Part shown: positions 56,266 to 64,000 of the stretch, in pieces
Position numbering within the stretch: position 1 is the first letter of the stretch
How the letters are laid out: each line of letters starts with the position of its first letter
Source of the DNA: Diaporthe sp. PMI_573
Taxonomy: Eukaryota > Ascomycota > Sordariomycetes > Diaporthales > Diaporthaceae
NCBI GenBank assembly: GCA_021399435.1
Contig: JAJTUP010000018.1
Location: forward strand, 248,001-312,000
Length of the DNA: 64,000 bases
Direction of reading: 5' to 3'
The notes under the pieces: generated by a model
The model's input: the letters and a program-made list of their open reading frames with translations, nothing else
Database searches by the model: none
Told to the model about the DNA's origin: nothing
Program-made: the position numbers and the translations under genes

Positions 56266-58352
56266 ATCCGTGGCCGGCACCTTGAGGTGGAAACAGTGGT
56301 ACGAAGGTCAAGCGCATAGATGCCGGAACTGCCCAATGACCTAGATGTGATGCAGCCGGTCATTCTTAAACCTCGACTCGACATTATCGGGGTGGGGGTA
56401 TCATAAAATCATGCGCGATTCCGAATGAATTACGAATCTTGACTGGCTTGTCCACGCTTCGACATCAGAAAATACATCAGTGAATACGCTTTCTTGCTTC
56501 ATCCAAGATGCTACAAGTTTTATGAATGTTGGTGGTGCCTATATTGTGTATATGTAGCGTATGACAACTCTTATCTCATGAGCTTCTCCACAAATCCTTG
56601 TCGATTTCCATATAAGGTTTCACTTCACAGCACGCGCTGCCAATCCAGTGCTACATGAACCAAATCGACAGGCGCATTTAAGCACTATTGTAGCCATGAT
56701 ATAGGTCCATGATTTGTCCTCAGTCATGAAACATGGATTATATAGGCTCGCTCTAGCTAATCTCTGCGAAAGCTTCTACCGCGTCCTCAAACCACGTCAG
56801 AAGACACCAGCCGCATCCAATACATTGGAAGTTTGAGTGACCGACTTCTAGTAGTAGCGGTCCCCAGACCCAACTAGTGCCTTTATCCGTCAAGTTAGCA
56901 CAAAATCTAAGGTCGCTTGACGTTTTTATAAAAGGTCGCATAACATAGTCACCCCATATTCTGCCTTTGGGACCCCTCTTAGGGTGGCTCCTCAACAAAA
57001 GTGGGTGATTTCGTTTTTAATCCGTATACGTACGCTTCTTAAGCAAGTATGTAGGCGGTCCCTTCATACAGTGATACTAACAGGCCAAACTCTCCATTCA
57101 TTGCTTTCTTCACGTCGAGTAGGAAGAACCGTGTCTTGCACAGCTGCATGGACTACGTTGAATGTAAGTTGACGTCCTCCAGGATAGCTTTATACGTGAC
57201 AAGTAAGCATTAAAGGACTCGGACATTGAGTTTGGTCGGGTTTGCTTTTAAAGGTGTGCGTTCATTGAGAGTTCGTCCAAATCGAACCTTGAGACCTGCG
57301 ATCACAATAAATTGTGCGGGGCTTTGCTTTGTTCTAGGCGTTATGTCCGCCTTTGCCGTTATCTCCATGGCACTGCTCGCGATCCTCTTTGAGTTCGGCG
57401 GTGTCTTTGAGTTCGGTGATGTGCCTCGGTGCATTTGGACGCCAACTCATTTGTGATTACTCAACATCAGTCCGTTTTCTAGCCAAGCCACCTGGTCAAA
57501 TTACCGAGTCCTCAGCAGGTATGATTCATTACTCGCGCCCATACCGCTGCTCTCTCTCTCAATGACAACAATGCCGGAACGCTACCGCCATCAATCTTTC
57601 AGGTGGCTTTAACTTGGGACTAATTATGTCGTAGATGTCGATAACCATACAGCCCCTTGTGATTTGGTCTACTATTTCCTTCTGGATTCATGAGGTCCTG
57701 GTAATCTAGGCCGTTTAATTGTCCACATAACAAACATAAATCGATAAAATGGAGGGCGGTCTGGGTTCAGTGCAAACCTCAACCTTCAACTTCACAATGT
57801 TAGCCTTGTTAGGACACTTGTTAATAGGATCAATAAAGCCAGGCTCTGGATCAAGTACCGACACCGTCGGTCCGTTCCGGGAAGATCAATTATGGGGCAA
57901 TGCATGGCGAGTAGAGCTCGATTCGCCAGACGTGACCGGAGCCGAAGCGGTGCCGTGGTGGGAGACCCTGAGATCATGCAGGTACGTGGAGTCTCCCGAA
58001 TGAACCCTTTTTTTTTTGCTACAGCTCACGAGATACGTAACACTGCTGTTAGGCAAAATGTTCAACCCGATACTGTTAACTCCGTAGAAATTGTACACAC
58101 AATGACTGGGCTCCAAGTACACCTCCAAGGTAAAGGTGCGGGCCGGATGACTGGCAGCTTCCATTTGTATAGACATCGGCCTGCCTGAAGTCCCCGGGCA
58201 GGTTGTACAAAAGGGTCAGCTGCTCCAAGTTTGAACAGAAGAAAAGCTGTTTCTAGCTCATCAACGAAACCTGCAACAAATTGTGTAATCTTTTGCTCTC
58301 TGACCAAGGAGCATACCACCTGAAAACATTGAACCAACAAGTCACGTCAGCC
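56266..58352. other. intergenic containing dispersed repeat copy C
   Basis: No gene could be assembled. Short frames at about 57341-57456 and 57749-58003 show hydrophobic or neutral composition, and one runs into a good donor (CAGGTACGT near 57980), but no exon combination stays open. They may be remnants of a broken gene. Confidence 0.45.
57011..57072 (+). repeat. dispersed repeat family, copy C (fragment)
   Basis: This segment matches the reverse complement of 48551-48610 with two substitutions and two single-base gaps over about 60 positions, by hand alignment. The shared core includes ACGCTTCTTAAGCA and TATGTAGGCGGTCCCTTCAT. Flanking similarity fades quickly on both sides. Confidence 0.8.
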
Positions 58353-60458
58353 ATGGCAGCCAACACCGAGAATTTGAAGAAGAAGTACGATGCCGAGAGA
58401 GACAAGCGCCTACGCCGCGACCACCTCGCGCAGTTCATCGACTTTTGGTCTCCTGAGCTGCAAGACCTGGACAAGGACCCGTTCATCGACTACGATGCGC
58501 TCGAGGCTGAGGGCTTGCCTCCTCAGGTCCAGAGCGGCGAGGACCTGACGCTGCTCGTTATCGGAGCCGCCCATACTGGGATCCACGCTGCCGCTCGCGC
58601 GGTTGAGGCTGGCATTCCAAAGGACAAGATACTCTGCGTCGACAACGCCGGCGGTTTTGGCGGGACGTGGTACTGGAACCGATATCCTGGTGTGATGTGT
58701 GACGTGGAGGGCTACGTATACCTCCCTCTGCTTGAAGAGACAGGATACCGTCCTAAGCACAGATAGTGAGCGAACTATGGCAGTCTCCCGCAAGACTGCA
58801 AATGCTAACATATCATCCCAGCTCCTATGGTGCGGAGATCCGCGGCCAGGACGAACGTGCTGCTGCCCACTATGGAGTCAAAGGCTTGTTCTCGACCATC
58901 ATCAAGAAGCAGGTCTGGGACGAGACCTCAGCCAGATGGATTGTGAGCATGACCCGAGAGCGCGGACCGGGTAGAGAAAATCAAGACATCACCCTGCGCG
59001 CCCAGTTTGTCATGCACGCCGCAGGCCCATTCTCGACGCCTCACATCCCGAAGCTCCCCGGCCTTGAGAAGTTCCGCGAGCGGAAGCCCATCGTGCACTC
59101 TGCCCGCTGGAACTGGGACCTCGTGGGAGGCTCCCAGGAACAGCCCGACATGGTCAAGCTCCGTGACAAGCGGGTCGCCGTTATTGGCACCGGGGCAACG
59201 GCTGTCCAGATCATCCCCGAGGTAGCCAAGTGGGCTAAGCATCTGTATGTGATCCAGCGCACGCCGTCTTATATTGGGCCACGCAACCAGACGGAGACAA
59301 CCGACTACATGTGGTCCAAGGTAGCCACTGGCAAGGGGTGGCAGAGGAACCGCATGGACCACTTCGACTCGTTTATATCCAACGTCCCAGACCCGGTCGA
59401 TCACATCGATGATGGTGTAAGCAACTGCTTTATCCGCCCCTCCTTCCTCGCGAATGGAATGAATTTCGGCTAATTTGTGTGAATCTGTAGTGGACTGATA
59501 CGCGATCCTTCTCCGGATTCTCTGGGGGTGGCGGCAAGATAATCCGGCCGCAGGATGTAGAACGGCACCTCGAAGACATGTTCGAGCTCGATTTACCACG
59601 TGCCGAAAAGCTGAGGAGATACATCGACAGCAAGATTCATGATAAATCCGTCGCCGACAAGCTCAAGCCCTGGTATGGTGGGTGGTGCAAGCGACCGGCA
59701 TTCCACGATGACTACCTCGATACTTTCAACCGAGAAAACGTCACGCTGGTTGACACCAATGGCAGAGGTATTGATAGGTACTCCGAGAATGGTCTCGTGG
59801 CCAACGGAGAGGAGTATGAGGTAGATCTCATCGTGTTCGCCACGGGCTTCACGGTAGCAGGGACCAAAGGCGGCTGCCCGTCGCAGCAAACACGGGCTCC
59901 AGTCACCGGGCGTGATGGACGCAATTTGGAGGACAAGTGGATGGGTAGCGAGTTTGCTACCCTTTTTGGATCCGCGACGAACGGATTTCCGAACTATTTC
60001 TTCCCCGGCGTAAGTCTCTCCCCGGTGTAGATCGAGATAAGCCCCGAAGCTTGGGAACATTGTCGACTAACACTGTATGATAGCCCATGGGTGCCGGCGC
60101 CACCCCTAACATCTCGTCTACAGCCGACTTGACAGCGAGAGTCGTCGCGCACATTATCACCAATGCACGAGAGCAAGCTCTAGATGCAGACCGAGCCGTA
60201 GTGGAGGCAAATCGCTTGGCCGAACTGACGTGGACCGATGAGGTCAAACGCAGGGCACTGTGGTTTAGCGTCATGCCTACCTGCACCCCATCATATTTCA
60301 ATGCGGAAGGCAAGGGTGCCTTCGAAGAGAAGTCCCCCGAGCAGATCGAGGCCGAGTTGAAACGCATGCCATGGGGAACAGGGCCCCTCGACTACAAGGC
60401 CCGGATGTGTGCCTGGATGCAGTTCGGCTCGCTGGACGGATTCAGTATCCGCAATTAG
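58353..60458 (+). CDS. Baeyer-Villiger-type flavin monooxygenase
   Basis: Four exons (58353-58765, 58822-59416, 59491-60009, 60084-60458) give 633 aa. After a helical N-terminus comes the first Rossmann motif I-G-A-A-H-T-G, with Ala in place of the usual central Gly. The BVMO signature G-G-T-W-Y-W-N-R-Y-P-G-V-M-C-D follows, then L-P-L-L-E-E-T-G-Y. The second, NADPH-binding Rossmann motif is V-I-G-T-G-A-T-A-V-Q. The classical fingerprint F-x-G-x3-H-x3-W is reduced to H-S-A-R-W: the His and Trp stay, the Phe and Gly do not. A-T-G-F lies near the C-terminal third. Such enzymes insert oxygen next to ketones (steroid, phenylacetone or polyketide substrates); the substrate here is unknown. Introns are 56, 74 and 74 nt. 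No biosynthetic cluster surrounds it. Confidence 0.88.
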
Positions 60459-61178
60459 ATGTGATAAGGCAGTGACAAGCTGCATAGAACGAGCATCAAA
60501 TCACATTTCGGACCTGGGATCTCAAGCAGGCCGAACAAATTACCACAGGGCGGAGCAATGTGTGATCCGAGTAAAACTCTTAGCAGGGTGGAATTGGCTG
60601 ATCGACATGCTTACCCACCGTCAGTCGATCGGTCAACACAGTTGAAAGGTTCCATCGCATAGCATAATACAGTTCCTTGAAACGGAGATAAAGAGGCCCT
60701 CAGACATCTAGCCAGCAGTACCTGTGATTTACCATGCTTTGTTCACGATACATTGTTATCTTCTTGTACTTGTAATTGAATCTTAGCGTAGAATCTGACA
60801 AAGCAGATACAATGGCATTGTTCTTGAATTTTGTGAGTGTTTATTCTCTCATCACTCCCTGTTCCCAATCACGCACAGGACTTTGGCTGGCATTTGCCCC
60901 GAGTTAGTAACAATAGGATTGTTCTCAAGACGAAACAGCTCCTTTGGATGTCTCTCACCAGCAATGGAAACTGTTACTGTCCCAGGGAGTATAAATACAG
61001 CTCTGATTCCCTCTCTCTACCATATTTTGTCCTTCCACCTCAACAACGGGCAACAACTACTTGAGTGATACGAAGAAGTCTGGTTTCTCAGCGAATCAGG
61101 CGATTCTTCACTTTACTCTGATCGGTGCAATCTTTATCTCTACCACTACCCAGTACTTGCTGACGCATCATCACAAGT
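60459..61178. other. intergenic
   Basis: No gene is seen. The last 190 bp look like promoter and leader of the next gene. Confidence 0.5.
60990..60997 (+). promoter_or_regulatory. probable TATA box
   Basis: TATAAATA lies about 185 bp upstream of the ATG at 61179. No other ATG lies between the expected transcription start and 61179, which supports that start. Confidence 0.5.
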
Positions 61179-61760
61179 ATGCAACTTGCGGAGATGGAGG
61201 CAAAGCTGGGTTCTGTGGCAATGCATGCCGACATTGCCCTGGCTCTTGCCATCATTCTTCTCATGGCACAGATCATTATGACAATCTTGCTGTTCAAGGT
61301 CTGGCGGAACGGACGGCCATCTCGCCGGCCTGACGACGCTGAGCGCGGCCTGGAACTCCAGGACGCCCCACGTCGCATGCCTACTGGGAACACGAGCCGC
61401 AGCAGATCTAAGAACCCTCCCATGCCTACTGAGAATACGGGCGGCAGCCGATCTCGAAACCCTCGCATGGCTGCTCCGGCTCCAGTCGGCCGCTCTCCAG
61501 CGGAGGCTCACGGCCGTCCGGTCCCCGCATACCATCGTGAAGAGACGCGGACGCGTGGAGGAGAAAACGAGGACTACTACAACCCAACGCCAATCTCCAG
61601 GAGACCCACGTACACGGTGGACAGCGGCCGTGGCCAGCAGACGCAAGGTGCTGACTATACGAAGGAGCGGCGCGAAGGGCGATTTGAAGATCGCCACAAC
61701 ACCAACGTCAACAACGCCAACTACGGTCGGAAGGGCAACAAGTTTGCGCACGGTACCTAA
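61179..61760 (+). CDS. Single-pass membrane protein with basic, repetitive tail
   Basis: A single exon encodes 193 aa. A short N-terminus (about 12 residues) precedes one hydrophobic helix (about 18-41, A-L-A-L-A-I-I-L-L-M-A). The rest is hydrophilic, rich in Arg, Asn, Pro and Ser, without cysteines. Residues about 67-97 contain two copies of a 15-16-residue unit, P-T-[GE]-N-T-x-x-S-R-S-[RK]-N-P-x-M. Absence of a cleavable signal and positive residues after the helix suggest a cytosolic tail, which is inference. I do not recognise a family. The TATA box and the first-ATG position support it as a gene, but lack of homology keeps confidence moderate. Confidence 0.5.
   Translation: MQLAEMEAKLGSVAMHADIALALAIILLMAQIIMTILLFKVWRNGRPSRRPDDAERGLELQDAPRRMPTGNTSRSRSKNPPMPTENTGGSRSRNPRMAAPAPVGRSPAEAHGRPVPAYHREETRTRGGENEDYYNPTPISRRPTYTVDSGRGQQTQGADYTKERREGRFEDRHNTNVNNANYGRKGNKFAHGT
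61380..61474 (+). repeat. two in-frame 45-48-bp tandem units
   Basis: Two diverged copies starting ATGCCTACTGRGAA and ending near AACCCTC encode the 15-16-residue repeat in the tail of the membrane protein. Confidence 0.7.
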
Positions 61761-62282
61761 ACGTGCTCGAATGGTATTCCTCGACACAGTCGCTCAGGGC
61801 AGGTTTCAGGTATGTAACCTCTCACTTTTGTCTGTTCTGCCCTTCCTCCTGTCCTTCCTCTACTGCCCCAGCCAGATCTGACTCTTGTATGTCTGATACA
61901 TTTTGAGTCTCGCCGATGAAAAGAATGTAGTATTTCATCTTCTAGCCACACAACAACATAGACCCATTGCACCCCTTTAAATTGAAAACCCACTTTTTCC
62001 CCCTCCGTTCTCAGCAGATAACGTGTTATGTATTCATTTGTGCTTGTAGCAGTTGGAGCTATACCTCTGCTGCCTCTGCCCACCAACGAAGCACACAGAC
62101 ACTTGACAAAGTCGTTCTATCATGATCTTTTTTTTTGTTTTAATTACTATCTAAAGCGCTGATTCCCGAGGCGACATTGCCGACTCTCCGCACCTGCGAG
62201 ACGGGACAACCCTGCCAGCCAGCCCTGTGACCAGCCATCTCCAGCCGCGGTAATCATTACTCTAGCGCAGTGGTCCTCGTAT
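61761..62282. other. intergenic, convergent 3' ends
   Basis: 3' regions of the membrane-protein gene and the DUF1993 gene, with a poly-T tract near 62130. No gene is seen. Confidence 0.6.
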
Positions 62283-62875
62283 CTAGAGCCCCAGGAAGCT
62301 AGAAAGGTAGTCGGCCTTGCCAACCTGCACACCCTTGGATCGGATGATCGAGTACCCAGTAACCAAGTGGAAGTAAAAGTTGGGAAGGCCGTGGTTGACA
62401 ACCGCAGCTTTGACTGTAGACTTGTGTGTCTTCCCAAGGGCGGGGCTGTTCAATCATTAATTAGTGTTATGTTTCGCCAAATAAGCAAGCGCATGTGATT
62501 GGCATAATTAACTCACAGATCAATGGTGGTCTCCTCTCTCCCAGCAGCCTTGCTAGAATCGGCAGATTTCAGCAGCTCGAGTGTCTTCTGGACCACTTTC
62601 CGGAGGCCTGCCACGGTCTTCTCATCAGCCTCGAAGGGCGTGATTTCTTGTCCAGTCAAGCGGCCGAGGTTGATCTGTGCGATTTTCGCCGTGTTCTGGA
62701 CCTGGAAACTCAGAGGCAGCTGGTCTTCCACCAGGCGTGCCTCGAAGAACGTTGCGTCGACATCGACACCCTTTTCCTTGGCATATGCCTCGGCTTTGGA
62801 GAGGATATGGTCGTATGTTGTCAGGCCCTTGACGAAGATGGGCACGACAAAGTCGTATGTTGCGTTGGCAGACAT
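62283..62875 (-). CDS. DUF1993 family protein
   Basis: Two exons on minus (62875-62517, 62445-62283) give 173 aa, the normal length for DUF1993. Landmarks: Y-D-F-V-V-P-I-F-V-K-G-L near the start, then a helix with R-L-V-E-D-Q-L-P-L-S-F-Q-V-Q. Exon 2 carries N-H-G-L-P-N-F-Y-F-H-L-V-T-G-Y-S-I-[IL]-R-S-K-G-V with the conserved His residues, ending D-Y-L-S-S-F-L-G-L. The family is a four-helix-bundle type distantly like DinB; its biochemical role is not established. The intron is 71 nt with a GTGAGT donor. The protein lacks a signal peptide, so it is probably cytosolic. The C-terminal exon is needed to complete the family motif. Confidence 0.87.
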
Positions 62876-63591
62876 GGTCGAGTGATAATGTGAGATGGAG
62901 AAATATGAGGGCTTGCTGAGTAGAGATTCAAAAAGTTGGAGTAAAATAATTTGAGGAGATCACGAGAGAGGTTATTGCAGACCTGAGGCGGTGCCTTGCT
63001 CAATATATATAGTCCAATTCAGTGTCTCAGCCACATGTTGATATGCAACTTGTTGACCCAATAGCAACAATCACGTCGCCTGGATGGGGCCTTGCATCTT
63101 TAACATTATGACTAAGTCCAAGGGCGAATCGCGTTATCGGAAGCCTATGTCTCAACGTTTCGCAGAAGTATGCTTCGGAGGCCATCGAGGTTGGGTCCGA
63201 TTGGCGGTTGGCTGGGTGTGCGAGCTTGTCTGCGTGAATGGCGTCATGCGGGGCCGGCAGCCAGCCTGTGATATGCCCACCAGCCCGATGATTACTCAGA
63301 CCGCAACATCTGGCTGAAGCCGGATCATAGTCGATTGGACAAAGGCACAACTGATGCTCAACCCTATGCAATGCAACGATCCCAAGGCTAGCTACTTCCC
63401 CTCCGCTCTTGTTACACTTTCTTTCCCTGGCTGTCGATTCAGATGAGGCCTGCCATCGCGCTTCAATTAATTACAACTCAAAGTTTCCGGCTGGCCCGCC
63501 GTCCTCTATAGACTCAAACTTCTGCCGTTGTCTCAAGTATCTGTTCGTGGCGTGAATAATGTTGAGAGGTAGAGGCAAGACTCAGTCAAGG
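62876..63591. other. intergenic
   Basis: Promoter side of the DUF1993 gene and 3' region of the MFS gene. No gene is seen. Confidence 0.6.
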
Positions 63592-64000
63592 TCATGGTCG
63601 CCATCTGAAGTCGGGATGCTTCCAGTCAAGTTCTTCGACTTCCTTCTCGTTCAGGCCAGACAGCTCCTCCACAGAATTCTTCGAGTCCCTTCGCCTGTTA
63701 TCAAAGCTCATCCACACAGATATTCCAATACCGACTAGGCACCACGTACTAGAAGTCGCGAGGTTGAGGCCATTGCCGATCGGAAAGTAAGGCCCGTCAA
63801 ACGGCAGAAAAGCCCAGGTTGATGCGAGTCCCTAGTGGCATAAATTGTTAGAAAATTCATTCGAAGCAGTCTTTTTCAGAAGATGACAGTGTCTACTCAC
63901 TCCCAAGGCACCAAAGGTCGCACTCGTCGCCATCGCCGCTGTTCGAGCTGTGTCACTTACGACGTTGCAACTAATTTGGGCGTTGGTAAGGCTCCCCATA
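63592..64000 (-). CDS. MFS transporter, Dal5-like anion:cation symporter (3' end only)
   Basis: The last two exons on minus are visible: 63901 to beyond 64000, and 63831-63592, joined across a 69-nt intron (GTGAGT..CTAG) in phase 0. They give 113 C-terminal residues. N-V-V-S-D-T-A-R-T-A-A and then A-F-L-P-F-D-G-P-Y-F-P-I-G-N-G-L-N-L-A-T-S-S-T-W are typical of helices 10-12 of the allantoate/nicotinate permease group. The cytosolic tail D-N-R-R-R-D..E-L-S-G-L..V-E-E-L-D-W-K-H-P-D-F-R-W-R-P is the family's usual ending. The protein would be a plasma-membrane uptake carrier for small organic anions or vitamins; the substrate cannot be told from this part. The 5' part lies outside the window. Confidence 0.88.

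Overview
The window is nuclear DNA from a filamentous ascomycete, most likely a Sordariomycete. Genes are split by short introns (mostly 50-90 nt) with GTRNGT donors and YAG acceptors. Coding DNA is GC-rich at third positions. Several products are typical of moulds: a fungal-rhodopsin/PTH11-like membrane protein, fungalysin, a Clr5-domain protein, a Dal5-type transporter and several small secreted cysteine-rich proteins. I cannot name the genus. Exon borders were worked out by hand from splice sites and reading-frame continuity, with no transcript data.

Layout. 1-1.5 kb: 5' part of a minus-strand gene for a striking Cys/His-repeat protein that runs off the left edge. 1.5-7.7 kb: gene-poor DNA. 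7.7-12.7 kb: a PTH11-like 7-TM protein and, convergent to it, the Fe-S helicase CHL1. 14.4-20.2 kb: a cytochrome P450, a secreted fungalysin and a tiny secreted Cys protein, all on plus. 22.5-34.1 kb: a housekeeping block with the RNA polymerase II CTD phosphatase FCP1 (interrupted by a one-base frameshift in this sequence), complex I subunit GRIM-19/NDUFA13, condensin subunit 1, and a Cdc7-type kinase divergent from condensin. 34.8-38.2 kb: a Ser/Thr-rich secreted wall-type protein and a SET-domain protein. 39.8-45.5 kb: mitochondrial acyl carrier protein, the complex I 23-kDa subunit NDUFS8 and a large His-rich protein of unknown function, all on minus. 45.5-58 kb: an accessory stretch with long non-coding spacers, three secreted proteins, a Clr5-domain protein and two copies of a dispersed repeat whose third copy lies at 16.4 kb. 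58.3-64 kb: a Baeyer-Villiger-type flavin monooxygenase, a single-pass membrane protein, a DUF1993 protein and the 3' end of an MFS anion:cation symporter gene.

Functional links. Three nuclear complex I or complex I-associated genes (NDUFA13, NDUFAB1-type ACP, NDUFS8) lie within about 17 kb. Three chromosome-cycle genes (CHL1 for cohesion, condensin, Cdc7 for origin firing) are in the left half. The accessory right half carries the secreted proteins and repeats. I found no convincing tRNA, rRNA, CRISPR or intact transposon. The observations I would check first are the 14-unit Cys/His array, the FCP1 frameshift, the dispersed repeat family, the 18-nt ACP micro-exon and the 67-residue eight-cysteine secreted protein spread over three exons.
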